A stretch of DNA of 64,000 nt, taken from the NCBI GenBank assembly GCA_964612085.1, contig CAZTCJ010000008.1:1-64000 (forward strand), given 5' to 3'. Source of the stretch: CAZTCJ01 sp964612085. Its GTDB lineage: Bacteria; Pseudomonadota; Alphaproteobacteria; JAJFIK01. The translations under genes and the position numbers were made by a program. The stretch's first letter is position 1. Every line of letters starts with the position of its first letter. Positions 7,679-16,955 of this stretch are shown here, in pieces. The notes beneath the pieces were generated by a model. That model made no database searches and was not told the origin of the DNA. It saw nothing but the letters and a program-made list of their open reading frames with translations.

Positions 7679-9172
7679 TCAGAAGACGGCGGGAGCCAGG
7701 GTGAGCGCGACGATCGAGAGCAGAATGACGCCGGTCACGTTCAGCCAGAAGCCTGCCTTGACCATGCGCGGTATGGAAAGATGTCCGGAACTGAAGACGA
7801 TCGCATTGGGCGGTGTCGCCACGGGCAGCATGAAGGCGCAACTGGCCGCCAGGGAGACGGGGATCACGAACACAAGCGGATCCTGGCCGGTTTCCACGGC
7901 AATGGCGGCGATGACGGGCAGAAAGGTCGCGGTCGTCGCCAGGTTACTGGTCAGTTCCGTGAGGAAAATCACCAGGGCTGTGGCGGCCAGCACCAGCACG
8001 ATGATGTGAATTTCTCCGAGCCCCGCCAATTGCTGGCCCAGCCAGAGCGCCAGGCCGGATCCGGACACCGCCGAGGCCAAAGACAGGCCGCCGCCGAACA
8101 GGATCAGCACGCCCCAGGGCAGCTTTGCCATGTCCGGCCAGGCCATCAGCGCGCCTTTGGTGCCGCCGCCCGCCGGGACCACGAACAAAAGCACCGCCAT
8201 CAGCATCACGATGCCGCTGTCGGTCACCATGGACAATCCGGGGATCTGAACGATCTGCTGGCGGAAGACCCAGCCCACGACCAGCAGAAGGAAAACAAAA
8301 GCCGTGCGCTGTTCCGCGACCGACATGGTGCCCACGTCCACCCGCAGCCGCTGCAGGTGCCGGCGCGTCTCGTCGCTCGTCCTGAAATCGACGGGAAACA
8401 GAACCCGCGTCAACAAAAGCCACGCCAAAGGCAGCATGACGACACTGACGGGAATGCCCACCAGCATCCACCGGGCGAAGTCGATCTCCACATTATACGT
8501 GTCCGCCATGAAACCCGCCATGAACGCATTGGGCGGCGTGCCGACCAGGGTGGACATGCCGCCGATCGTGGCGCCATAAGCCAGGCCCAGAAGCACCACC
8601 GTGTTGAAGTTGCGCTGTTCGGTCTCGCTCAAGGAGGGCACGGTCTCGTTGATCAGGGTGACCACCGACATGGCGATGGGCAACAGCATCAAGGTGGTGG
8701 AGGTATTGCTCATCCACATGCTGATGACCGCGGCGGCGAGCATGAAGCCGCCGACAAGGCCACGGGCGCCGGTTCCCACCCAGTCGAAAATCGCCAAGGC
8801 GATGCGCCGGTGCAGACCGCAGCGCTCGACCGCCGCCGCCATGATAAATCCGCCCAGGAACAGATAGACGATCGGATGGGCGTAAGGGGCGGCTGTGTCG
8901 CGAAAGCCCTGAATGTTCAAAAGCGGAAACAGCACGAGGGGCAGAAAGGCCGTCACCGGCACCGGGATCGCTTCGGTCGCCCACCAGACGGCCATGAGAA
9001 CCGCGACGGCCGCCGTCGCGATCGCGGGCCAGCCCAGCTCTGTGTCCGCCGTCTCGGACCACCCCTGGATGCCTAGAGTGAAGAGCAACAGCACCGCAAG
9101 GCTGAGAGCCGGTCCGAGCGCCAGGCCGATCTTTTGATAAAGCGCCCTGCCTTCTGCCACACCATCGCTCAC
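7679..9172 (-). CDS. SLC13/DASS-family sodium:anion (dicarboxylate or sulfate) symporter
   Basis: A 497-residue inner-membrane transporter with about 11-13 hydrophobic segments. DASS signatures are present: WWATEAIPVPVTAFLP near residue 65, the SNT motif (MSNTSTTLMLLPIA) near 155, TPPNAFMAGF near 215, and a repeat-related second half with FLTELTSNLATTATFLP and a second SNA-like/TPPNAIVF region near 465. These two SNT/TPPN hairpins bind sodium and the carboxylate or sulfate. The start is GTG at 9172, with AGGAG eight bases upstream. It lies 18 nt after the metallopeptidase gene, so it is probably co-transcribed with it. Substrate cannot be fixed from sequence. Confidence 0.9.
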   Translation of the reverse strand: MSDGVAEGRALYQKIGLALGPALSLAVLLLFTLGIQGWSETADTELGWPAIATAAVAVLMAVWWATEAIPVPVTAFLPLVLFPLLNIQGFRDTAAPYAHPIVYLFLGGFIMAAAVERCGLHRRIALAIFDWVGTGARGLVGGFMLAAAVISMWMSNTSTTLMLLPIAMSVVTLINETVPSLSETEQRNFNTVVLLGLAYGATIGGMSTLVGTPPNAFMAGFMADTYNVEIDFARWMLVGIPVSVVMLPLAWLLLTRVLFPVDFRTSDETRRHLQRLRVDVGTMSVAEQRTAFVFLLLVVGWVFRQQIVQIPGLSMVTDSGIVMLMAVLLFVVPAGGGTKGALMAWPDMAKLPWGVLILFGGGLSLASAVSGSGLALWLGQQLAGLGEIHIIVLVLAATALVIFLTELTSNLATTATFLPVIAAIAVETGQDPLVFVIPVSLAASCAFMLPVATPPNAIVFSSGHLSIPRMVKAGFWLNVTGVILLSIVALTLAPAVF

Positions 9173-9190
9173 GGCTTTCTCCTCATCCGG

Positions 9191-10402
9191 TCAGTTTCTC
9201 CCTTGGGACGCAGACGCCGCACCGGCGGCGGTCTCCATCAGGACCGCCATGAAACTCAAAGCCGCCTGCCGGGATAGATCCTCAATGACGCGGCGCTCCG
9301 TCTCGTCCCCGAATTCCACGGTAATAGCATGGCTGTTCTTATTCCGGAAAAACCAGGTTTTCGCGGATGGCGCGCCGGAATCGAGCCGTGCCCGGCGGCG
9401 GGGCGTATAGTCCGGCAAGGCCCGGTCGAGCCGCGCCAGCCAGTGGCGTGCGAAATTGGGTGGGCTCAGTCCGGCATCATCTGTCTGCGTATAAAAGACA
9501 TCGCGTCTTGTGGCATGAAAATCGAGCATGACGGCGACCGGTCCTGCGCCTGCCGCCTCGAACCGGGCAAGCCTGTCCCGGACGGCGCGGGTTTCCGGCT
9601 GGGTGAACGGTCCCCAGTCCCGGTTCAGATCCACCAGATTGGCATTGAGCCGCCAAAAACCGGCCTCGACCCCGTCCGGGTTCAGCAATGGCACGGCCGC
9701 CAGCGTGTAGCGCTGGCGAAACCGCTGTGCGAGATCTGTGTCGTCCATCAGGGTGCGCACAAAAGCCTCAAGCGCGAAGGCGCCGGGTATTTCCGGCGGA
9801 TGCTGACGGCCCAAAATGACGATCAAGGGGGCGCCCGAGTCTTGGGCGCGCGACAGCATCATATCAATGGGCCGGCCTTCGACCGATTGGCCGGTGACCG
9901 AGCGGCTGACGAAAGGCTTTTGCGCCATGGCGGCCATGAACGCCTCGTGCCGTGATACGGGGAAAAGGTCTTGTGCGGCCACCCGCGTACCGTCTGGGCC
10001 CGTCTTGACGGTGAACCAGGCCGTCTTGCCGTCCTGCGATTGGCGCACGCGCCCCGGCGCGATCTGCCATGGGTCCGTTCCCTGACGGAGTTTCGGACGA
10101 TAGCGGTGGCGTGCGTCGGCATAGTAAAGGACGATGGACGCGGAACGCGGTCTGGACGCACGCAGATCGAAGGCATACCAGGGGCTGGGATTGATCGGCG
10201 TTGTTTCCGGTTCGATCCGGATCCGGTAATGGCGGCCGTCGAACCGGCAGGAGGCAAACGCGCCGCCGGAGAAGTCGGCGGTCACCGTGACGGGACTGGA
10301 CAGGCAATCCGTATACCGCGCTTTCTCCGGGCCGGAAGCGCACGCCGTTAGGCCCACCAAACCGATAGCGCTCAGGGCGGGCCAGCGCGCCGTCGGCATC
10401 AC
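9191..10402 (-). CDS. M14-type zinc metallocarboxypeptidase-like lipoprotein
   Basis: About 403 residues. The N-terminus has a lipobox (GLTAC near residue 18-22), so the mature protein should be membrane-anchored. The first ~150 residues form a beta-rich domain. The rest fits the M14 family: the zinc-ligand motif H-P-P-E within GRQHPPEIPG, NPDGVEAGFWRLNANLVDLNRDWG, the third zinc ligand in DFHATRRD, and a catalytic-Glu-like stretch HAITVEFGDET. It resembles the predicted succinylglutamate-desuccinylase-like M14 proteins of Gram-negatives. The GTG start overlaps the upstream hydrolase stop (GTGA); an ATG one codon later is equally possible. Co-transcription with the hydrolase and the DASS symporter suggests breakdown and uptake of one compound class. 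Confidence 0.8.
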   Translation of the reverse strand: MMPTARWPALSAIGLVGLTACASGPEKARYTDCLSSPVTVTADFSGGAFASCRFDGRHYRIRIEPETTPINPSPWYAFDLRASRPRSASIVLYYADARHRYRPKLRQGTDPWQIAPGRVRQSQDGKTAWFTVKTGPDGTRVAAQDLFPVSRHEAFMAAMAQKPFVSRSVTGQSVEGRPIDMMLSRAQDSGAPLIVILGRQHPPEIPGAFALEAFVRTLMDDTDLAQRFRQRYTLAAVPLLNPDGVEAGFWRLNANLVDLNRDWGPFTQPETRAVRDRLARFEAAGAGPVAVMLDFHATRRDVFYTQTDDAGLSPPNFARHWLARLDRALPDYTPRRRARLDSGAPSAKTWFFRNKNSHAITVEFGDETERRVIEDLSRQAALSFMAVLMETAAGAASASQGRN

Positions 10403-11310
10403 TCCCGGTCCCGGCCGGCAAGCGCTTTCAGGATCGCCTGCAGGGCCGGCGGCGCCATGCGGGCATTGTCATGATCGACGCCCGGAACGGTTTGCAAGGT
10501 CCAGTTGAACGGCGTTTCAAGGGCGTCCGCTTTCGCCTGAGAGGCGCGGTAGAACGTCTTCCCACGGGCAAAGCGATGGGGCCCTTGCAGCATGGCCTCA
10601 GGCGTGCGCCGCAGGCTGCGGCCTTGAGGATCCGTATCCTGATCGCCCAAGAGGACGGTCACGGATCGTCCGTAAAAGACCCGTAAGGCATCATCGCTGA
10701 CCGATGTGCCTTTCAACCCATAAGGCCAGAGCTGTTCCCGGTCGGGCATGGTGTACCAGCCCGCATTGGCGAGGATCGCGTGGTGCACCCGCGCTTCGGG
10801 CTTGTGATAGAGAAAGCGGTGCACGAACTGGGATCCGGCGGAATGGCCGAACAGGGCATAGCCTGTCTGCGCCGATCCGGTGCGCGCCACCACATGATCG
10901 AACAAGGGGTCGAGCGCGGAGAACGTCCACTGATCTTCCGGCCGCAGACTCCCGTCCTCATCGAGAACCCAGCCGAGATTGTATTGGGTATTCTTCGGAA
11001 ACTGATCCCGCTGGAACCAGGGCGCGATGACGAGCACGTCGTTTTCCGCCACAAGATCGAGCCAGTTATCCCGGTAGGTATCGGCGTTCCGGCTGTTGCC
11101 GTGCATGACGAAGACGATCGGCGTCTCAGGGGTGATGGCGCCGGGGGCCGCGACCTGGACTGTCAGCTCCGTCTCGTTCCAGCCTGAAAAGACGAACTGG
11201 CTGGCGCCGGGCGGGAAGGCCGGTTCGCGCGCCAGGGCCGTCTGAAGGCAGAGAAAGAGGCCTGCGAGGAGAAGAAGGGCGCGCACCGATATCTGCTGAT
11301 AGAGCGTCAT
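10399..11310 (-). CDS. Secreted alpha/beta hydrolase (esterase-like)
   Basis: A 303-residue protein with a signal peptide (ALLLLAGLFLCLQTALA) and an alpha/beta-hydrolase core. VFVMHGNSRNADTYR gives the oxyanion-hole strand, FGHSAGSQF is the nucleophile elbow (Ser near 157), and VPGVDHDNARM near the end supplies the likely catalytic His. The layout resembles feruloyl-esterase/PHB-depolymerase-like polypeptides. AAGGAA precedes the ATG. It overlaps the metallopeptidase gene downstream, and the TonB receptor gene ends 76 nt upstream with a terminator between them. Its substrate is unknown; the context suggests an ester or acyl compound brought in by the receptor. Confidence 0.8.
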   Translation of the reverse strand: MTLYQQISVRALLLLAGLFLCLQTALAREPAFPPGASQFVFSGWNETELTVQVAAPGAITPETPIVFVMHGNSRNADTYRDNWLDLVAENDVLVIAPWFQRDQFPKNTQYNLGWVLDEDGSLRPEDQWTFSALDPLFDHVVARTGSAQTGYALFGHSAGSQFVHRFLYHKPEARVHHAILANAGWYTMPDREQLWPYGLKGTSVSDDALRVFYGRSVTVLLGDQDTDPQGRSLRRTPEAMLQGPHRFARGKTFYRASQAKADALETPFNWTLQTVPGVDHDNARMAPPALQAILKALAGRDRE

Positions 11311-11338
11311 AGCGTTTCCTTAGACTGCGTCCGCATAG

Positions 11339-11364
11339 AAAAAGGGCGGCAATGTCTGCCGCCC
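11339..11364 (-). terminator. Rho-independent terminator of the TonB receptor gene
   Basis: Stem GGGCGGCA / TGCCGCCC (11344-11351 and 11357-11364) with a 5-nt loop. Read on the minus strand it is followed by five T (11339-11343). It separates the receptor transcript from the hydrolase-peptidase-symporter operon, though the short T-run may allow read-through. Confidence 0.85.
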
Positions 11365-11386
11365 CTTCTGGTGATCCCTGTCCGGA

Positions 11387-14300
11387 TCAGAAGATGCCGC
11401 GCACTTGAAGATAGAACTCCCGTCCGCGTACGGAATGGACTTGCGTGAAGAAACCGCGGGATTCATCGGCCAGCGGCGGGCGCTCATCCGTAATGTTGTT
11501 GATGCCGAACCGGATGCGCAGCGGATCCGCCGGACCGACCCCCAAGCGATAGTCGAAATAGGTGTTGAACCGCGTATAGCTCTCCACGGGGAAGAAATCC
11601 GGGCGGCCATCGTCGTTGAGATCCGGATCGGCGCTGGTGTCCAGGAAGCCCGAGACATAGCGCACCGACATGCCCGCGCCGAAGGGGCCATTGCGCCAGC
11701 GGGCCGTGCCCGAGGCGCGCCATTCGGGATTGCCGTTCAGCCGGATGCGGTCGACGGCCAGCGCATCGAACTCGCCCGCGAAGATCGGGTTTTCGACAAG
11801 TTCCTGGAGCTGCTCGTTGCGGATGATGTCGAGTGTCATCAGCTTGGTGGCTTCCGCGTACAGGCTCAAGGACCCGAGCCAGCCCATATCGAAATCGGCC
11901 TGCATGGCGAAATCGAACCCGTCCGCTTCCTGACTGTCCAGGTTGATGTAAGGATCGTCCACGAACAGGACGACACCGGCGGCCTCGCGCTGATCGTCCG
12001 GATTATCCGCATTGAAGGCATCGAAGGCGGCCTGGTCCGCTTCCGTCACGCCTGCGCGCACGACCGCCGGGTTAAAGGAGCCTTCCTGACGCAGCAGGAA
12101 GTCGAGCGCCAGGGCTTCTTCCACGCCGAAATTATCGATGACGCCGGTCTGTTCGAAGCGCCAATAGTCCACGCTGAAGCGCAGTTCGTCGATCCAGGAG
12201 ACATCGAACGTATCGGAGAGGTCGAGCACCGTACCCAGAACGATGGTCTCGGTGTCCTCGTTCTGCAGATCCGGGTTGGAGCGCCGGACCGAGGCCCGGA
12301 AGGTCTCGCCGGTGTCGTCCGGATCGCCGGTCACATCGGCCCGCCAGAAGTCTTCGTCGCCCTGATTGAGGCGGCTGATATCGCCCCGATTGAGCTGCAC
12401 CAGATTGGGCGCGCGGAAGCCTTCCGCGTAGGCGGCACGGAAATTCAGTTGACGGATCGGGAACCAGGACAAGGCCACTTTCGGGCTGACGGCCGCATCC
12501 TCGATATCGTCGAAATATTCGACCCGTACCGCGCCTTGCAGATTCAGTTCGTTGACGAACAAGTCGTGATTGCCGCGCCACAAAGGCACGAGGGTTTCCG
12601 CGAAGGCGGAATAGACGTTGCGGCCCGCGTCCGAATCCGCCGTTGGGCTCACGCCCACAACATCGGAGCGGTCGGAGAGATCGCCGGTGCCGCTGACGAA
12701 CTGGGTCGAGCCGTCCAGGCGCGGATCGCGATCCTCTTCATACTGTTCATTGCGGAATTCGATACCGGCGGCCACGCCGATGGGACCGGCCCACAGATCG
12801 TAGACATCCGAATTCGACACCCGGAAATCGGCGGTCAAAAGGGAGGTTCTGCCCACATTTTCAACATCGATCCGGATCCGGTCGAGCTGTTCTTCCGAGT
12901 TGGCGTTCGGCCCGCCGAACGGGTTGATGGCATCCGGCGTCGTCTTGGACAGTTCCTGAAACAGTTTTTCCTTGGAAATCCGGTTGCCGGAGCGGTCCGT
13001 GGTCGAATTCGCCGAATAGCCGACGGCGCTTTCCCACTCCCAGTCCCACATCGTGCCGCGCACGCCGCCCAGCACCCGGTAAGTGGTCGAATCCACTTCG
13101 AAGATCCGGGGACCGTGTTCGGTCGGACGCCAGCGGGAGATCAGCACGTCGAGGCCTTCGTCCGGCGCATCAATGCCCGCCACCCGGTTGGGGCTGCCGA
13201 TCGGCCCGACCGGGTTCCAAAAGTTCTGTCTGGGGACGACGATGAACGCCAGACCGTCGTCGAGGGGCTGGGCGGCGCGGTTCGAGGTGGTCGCGGAATG
13301 ATAGACTAGCACTTCGCCGAAGGCTTCCAGACCGTTCGCGAAATCGTGCTCCATCAGGCTGTAGAAATTGAACCGGTCCGCGCTGGAGATGAACTGCCGT
13401 CCGTCCCGGCTCAAACTGTCCAGTGAAATCTCTTGGCCATCGCCGAAGGAATTCACGGGCTGATAGCTGTTGAAATCGAAGCGCAAATCCGCGTTCAGAT
13501 TACCGTCATCGAGACCGACGCAGCCGACGCGGGGGTCGGATGCGCCCACTTCCACTTGGGTGCCGGAGAAGCCGCAGGGCTGCACATGAAAATCGCCGTC
13601 ATTGGCGGTCAGATCGCCCACATCGATCGGCTCGAACACGCCGCCGACCAGTTCACCGACACGGAACTGGCCGAAGGGCGAGCGCGTCGAGGTGTTGCGG
13701 AAGTCGTTGTTGGCGGTGGCATACGGACTGTTTCCGAGGAAGTTCCGCTTGTCCACATTGCGGAACTGGCCGTCGAGTTCCGTGGCGAACAGGCCGTTGC
13801 GCGTGAAATAGGACGCGGTCAGCAGAAGTTTGGTCTGCCCCTGATTGAACTCGAACCCTTTAACGCCATCGATCTGGAACTCGGCGAAATCGGTGCCTTC
13901 CAGAAAACCGTAGCGCGTAGTCAACCGGCTGCCGTCATAATCCGCCGTCAGAATGGTGTTGACCACGCCCGCGGTCGCGTCCGAACCGTACAGGGCCGAC
14001 GCGCCGTCGCGCAGGATTTCCACCCGGTCGATGGCCGCGGCAGGGAAGGCATTGACATTCGTCACCTGGCGCGGCACGGAGCCCACATCCTGGTTGATGC
14101 CATGCGCCGTGATCCGGCGGCCATTGAGCAGGACCAGGGTATTGCCGGTGCCAAGGCCGCGCAGATTGACCGTGGCGATATCGCCGCGCGCATCGTTTGG
14201 TCCGTCTGCGGAATCATTGATTTCGAAGGAGCCGGCCTGGGGAATGTTCTCGAGAAGCTCGCCCGTGGAGTTCTGGCCGAAGGCTTCAAGATTTTCCGCC

Positions 14301-14563
14301 GTGATCGTGGAAACCGCGATGGCACCGGAATCCGAAGCCCCGGCGATGCGGCTGCCCGTGACCACCATCCGGTCTTCCAGAATGTCGTCTTCAGACAGGG
14401 TTTCGTCAGTGTCGGTCTCTTCGTCAGAGGCCGTTTCTTCGACCTGTGTGTCCTGATCGTCAGCCGTCTCATCGTCCTCCTGCGCATAGGCGGTGGTTGC
14501 CGTCAGCAGGAGCGTCGCGCCAGCGACCGAGCACAACAAGCGAGAGCGAAAAATCTCAGACAT
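11387..14563 (-). CDS. TonB-dependent outer-membrane receptor
   Basis: A 1058-residue receptor. Signal peptide (LLCSVAGATLLLTATTAYA), then an unusually acidic linker of about 40 residues rich in Asp, Glu and Thr, then a plug domain starting at DRMVVTGSRIAG, with NLRGLGTGNTLVLLNGRR and VEILRDGASALYGSDATAGVVN, and a long beta-barrel ending in YLQVRGIF with C-terminal Phe. These plug motifs are typical of the large receptors of Caulobacter- and sphingomonad-like bacteria that import sugars, peptides or aromatic compounds. The frame is open from 14659, but the ATG at 14563 follows a GGGGA ribosome site and is directly followed by the signal peptide. It uses TonB energy to import a ligand; the downstream hydrolase, peptidase and symporter may process that ligand. 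Confidence 0.92.
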   Translation of the reverse strand: MSEIFRSRLLCSVAGATLLLTATTAYAQEDDETADDQDTQVEETASDEETDTDETLSEDDILEDRMVVTGSRIAGASDSGAIAVSTITAENLEAFGQNSTGELLENIPQAGSFEINDSADGPNDARGDIATVNLRGLGTGNTLVLLNGRRITAHGINQDVGSVPRQVTNVNAFPAAAIDRVEILRDGASALYGSDATAGVVNTILTADYDGSRLTTRYGFLEGTDFAEFQIDGVKGFEFNQGQTKLLLTASYFTRNGLFATELDGQFRNVDKRNFLGNSPYATANNDFRNTSTRSPFGQFRVGELVGGVFEPIDVGDLTANDGDFHVQPCGFSGTQVEVGASDPRVGCVGLDDGNLNADLRFDFNSYQPVNSFGDGQEISLDSLSRDGRQFISSADRFNFYSLMEHDFANGLEAFGEVLVYHSATTSNRAAQPLDDGLAFIVVPRQNFWNPVGPIGSPNRVAGIDAPDEGLDVLISRWRPTEHGPRIFEVDSTTYRVLGGVRGTMWDWEWESAVGYSANSTTDRSGNRISKEKLFQELSKTTPDAINPFGGPNANSEEQLDRIRIDVENVGRTSLLTADFRVSNSDVYDLWAGPIGVAAGIEFRNEQYEEDRDPRLDGSTQFVSGTGDLSDRSDVVGVSPTADSDAGRNVYSAFAETLVPLWRGNHDLFVNELNLQGAVRVEYFDDIEDAAVSPKVALSWFPIRQLNFRAAYAEGFRAPNLVQLNRGDISRLNQGDEDFWRADVTGDPDDTGETFRASVRRSNPDLQNEDTETIVLGTVLDLSDTFDVSWIDELRFSVDYWRFEQTGVIDNFGVEEALALDFLLRQEGSFNPAVVRAGVTEADQAAFDAFNADNPDDQREAAGVVLFVDDPYINLDSQEADGFDFAMQADFDMGWLGSLSLYAEATKLMTLDIIRNEQLQELVENPIFAGEFDALAVDRIRLNGNPEWRASGTARWRNGPFGAGMSVRYVSGFLDTSADPDLNDDGRPDFFPVESYTRFNTYFDYRLGVGPADPLRIRFGINNITDERPPLADESRGFFTQVHSVRGREFYLQVRGIF

Positions 14564-15102
14564 TCTGTTCCCCAAGATACCCTTCGTAACACCCCATCTC
14601 AAAAGGTGAGACGGACACGCATTATTATTCGTGCGCATAGCGCCCAATATCCCATACAAGCGTGGCGGGCAGGGGCAATCAGTGTCAATAACAAACGGCA
14701 GGCCGTTTCAAATCCACCGCCTGCTGTGGGCTACAGGTCACGGAAAGCGGAAGAAGACAGACCGCTGAAACAGTCTACACTGAGGAGAACGCAGATAAGC
14801 CTACACGCGATCAGCGTCCATCGCGCTTGATGGCGGAGCCTTGGACGATGGACTGAAACCGTGCGAGCCCACGGGCCGCGCCCGGTCATACCCGGCTGGA
14901 ACGGGCCGTTTTTCAAGAACCTGCCGGCCTTCAGGCTGTCTCGGCCGGGCACTGAGCATCCCTTGGATCGCGCCCTTGTTTCCAAGACGGGAGCTTCAGG
15001 CCGGAACGGGTGGCCGCCGCCCGCCGATCACACAGGTTTACCCGTCACAGTATTTACACGTTTAGGGCTGAAGCCTGTTGATCAGCCCTGTTTGTTCTTG
15101 AT
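14564..15102. other. Intergenic region between the TonB receptor and the glycosylase gene
   Basis: 539 bp between divergent genes. It should hold the receptor promoter, but I could not place a convincing -35/-10 pair with correct spacing. Open frames here lack ribosome sites and family features. No RNA gene or repeat was recognised. Confidence 0.5.
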
Positions 15103-15852
15103 GTGTTCCAGCCCGTGCGGGATGCTGCGTCCATGGTGCAACTCGGTTTGTTCAATACGGGCGACACGGCCCTCTTGGAAGAGGTCGACCGGCGGCTGGG
15201 CGATCATTTCGACCACCCGAGCAAGCGGCGCGTGCTGCTCGATCCCGTCAGTCAGCTTGTCTTCTCCATGCTCGGGGCGCGGACCTTGGGAACCGTTTCC
15301 TTACAGACCTTCGAAGGACTGCGGTACCGGTACCGGCGCTGGGAGGACTTGCGCGACGCGCCGGAAGACGAGATAGGTGCGGCCATCAAGCAAGTGACCT
15401 TTCCCGAAGCCAAGGCGGCCTATCTCAAAGCCTCTCTTCAGAAGATCACCGACCTGCAAGGACGCCTGGCACTCGATTTTCTGGAAGCGTACACGGTGCC
15501 CGAGGCTTTGAGCTGGCTTGAAACCCTGCCTGGCGTCGGCCGCAAGATATCGGCGGCGATCTTGAATTTCAGTACGCTGTGCAAAAAAGCCATGGTCATC
15601 GATACGCACCATCAGCGGATCATGCAGCGCCTTGGGCTTGCCGCCAGAACGGCCGGTATCAGCGATGTCTATGACCGTGTCATGCCCTGCGTGCCTGAGA
15701 CATGGTCGGCTGATCGCGTGGAAAAGCATCACTGGCTGGTGAAGCGGCTCGGGCAAACCCTCTGTAGGCGAAGGGACCGGTTTTGTCCGCAGTGCCCGCT
15801 CGAAGACCTGTGCCCGACGGCGCGGGCCGGTCCTTTGCCTCGCCGCAGGTAA
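15103..15852 (+). CDS. HhH-GPD DNA glycosylase, endonuclease III-like with 4Fe-4S cluster
   Basis: A 249-residue base-excision-repair enzyme. The helix-hairpin-helix LETLPGVGRKISAAIL carries the catalytic Lys position, and VIDTHHQRI carries the catalytic Asp of the HhH-GPD fold. The C-terminus has C-x6-C-x2-C-x5-C (CRRRDRFCPQCPLEDLC), the iron-sulfur loop of the Nth/MutY family. It is longer than Nth at the N-terminus and diverges outside these motifs, so the lesion specificity is open (oxidised pyrimidines for Nth-type). The start is uncertain: GTG at 15103, or ATG at 15133 giving MVQLGLF. It stands alone, with no partner gene in the same direction nearby. Confidence 0.85.
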   Translation: MFQPVRDAASMVQLGLFNTGDTALLEEVDRRLGDHFDHPSKRRVLLDPVSQLVFSMLGARTLGTVSLQTFEGLRYRYRRWEDLRDAPEDEIGAAIKQVTFPEAKAAYLKASLQKITDLQGRLALDFLEAYTVPEALSWLETLPGVGRKISAAILNFSTLCKKAMVIDTHHQRIMQRLGLAARTAGISDVYDRVMPCVPETWSADRVEKHHWLVKRLGQTLCRRRDRFCPQCPLEDLCPTARAGPLPRRR

Positions 15853-16048
15853 ATCCTTTCAAAAAAGAGGGGTGTTTTGGGCTTGTCTTTTTCAGGCATG
15901 CCTCAAAAGTGACTGGCTTGCAGGTTCCCATCCCGGCCCTATTTCCGTGACGGGATTTGACCGCGCCGTTTCACAATTCAAGCACAGTCTCTTCACATGA
16001 AGCGGTGCGCGCCGCCTTCATCCGGGCCGACACCAGGATTTCGTTCAC

Positions 16049-16948
16049 ATGCCGCAGGATCTTGCCGACAGCCCTGACAGACTGGAAAACCCCGCCGCGC
16101 GCCCGGCACGGGGCGAGTCATCCTGGCTGCGTATGCGCCAGGCCATACAGCGCCTGGTCGGCTATCCCTGGTTCTCCACCTTCATCACCGGGGTGATCGT
16201 CATCAACGCCATCACTTTGGGCCTGGAGACCTCCCAGACGGTCATGGCCTCGGCGGGGCCTGCGCTGATGATCATCGACCGCATCGCGCTTGCCATTTTC
16301 GTGGTCGAATTGATCCTGAAGCTGATCGCTTTCGGACCCCGGTTCTTCCGGAGCGGCTGGAATGTGTTCGATTTCCTTGTGGTCGGGATTGCCTTGATGC
16401 CGTCGGCCGGCGCGTTCTCGGTCCTCAGGGCCCTGCGCATTCTGCGCACCTTGCGGTTGCTGTCGGTCGTGCCTCAGATGCGCGCCGTGGTCGGCGCCTT
16501 GCTCTCGGCCGTGCCCGGCATGGGGGCCATCGTCGCTGTCCTCCTGCTTGTCTTCTATGTGGCGGGGGTTATGGCGACCAAGCTCTTTGCCGCCAGCTTT
16601 CCCGACTGGTTCGGCACCGTGGGCGGATCCATGTACACCCTGTTCCAGATCATGACCTTGGAAAGCTGGTCCATGGGCATCGTGCGGCCCGTCATGGAAG
16701 CCTATCCCTGGGCGTGGATCTTTTTCGTGCCCTTCATCATCGTGACGAGCTTTGCCGTTCTCAATCTCTTCATTGCCCTGATCGTCAATTCCCTGCAGGC
16801 CATTCACGATGCGGAAAACCGCGAGCAGATCGAAAAGGTCGAGGCGGCGGCCCATGACGAGCGGATCGAGCTGTTCAATGAAGTCAAGGCCATGCGCCAG
16901 GAAATCCGCGACATGCGCGCGGCCCTTGAGAAGTCCTCCAAACCGTGA
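16049..16948 (+). CDS. Voltage-gated sodium channel, BacNav family
   Basis: A 299-residue six-helix channel subunit that would assemble as a homotetramer in the inner membrane. S1 is about 43-60, S2 75-95, S3 103-118, and S4 124-142 with four Arg at three-residue spacing (VLRALRILRTLRLL) as voltage sensor. S5 is about 157-180, the pore helix and selectivity filter TLESWSM lie at 203-209, and S6 is about 222-250. A charged C-terminal coiled coil (250-295, with heptad-like EKVEAAAHDERIELFNEVKAM) is the usual tetramerisation neck. The filter matches the sodium-selective NavMs/NaChBac type. In bacteria these channels are linked to sodium-driven motility, pH and chemotaxis. No motility genes lie nearby. 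Confidence 0.95.
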   Translation: MPQDLADSPDRLENPAARPARGESSWLRMRQAIQRLVGYPWFSTFITGVIVINAITLGLETSQTVMASAGPALMIIDRIALAIFVVELILKLIAFGPRFFRSGWNVFDFLVVGIALMPSAGAFSVLRALRILRTLRLLSVVPQMRAVVGALLSAVPGMGAIVAVLLLVFYVAGVMATKLFAASFPDWFGTVGGSMYTLFQIMTLESWSMGIVRPVMEAYPWAWIFFVPFIIVTSFAVLNLFIALIVNSLQAIHDAENREQIEKVEAAAHDERIELFNEVKAMRQEIRDMRAALEKSSKP

Positions 16949-16955
16949 ATTCGCC

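Noticed and set aside
11405..13309. 634-codon plus-strand frame inside the TonB receptor gene
   Set aside because: It is a shadow of the receptor; the receptor has signal peptide, plug and C-terminal Phe.
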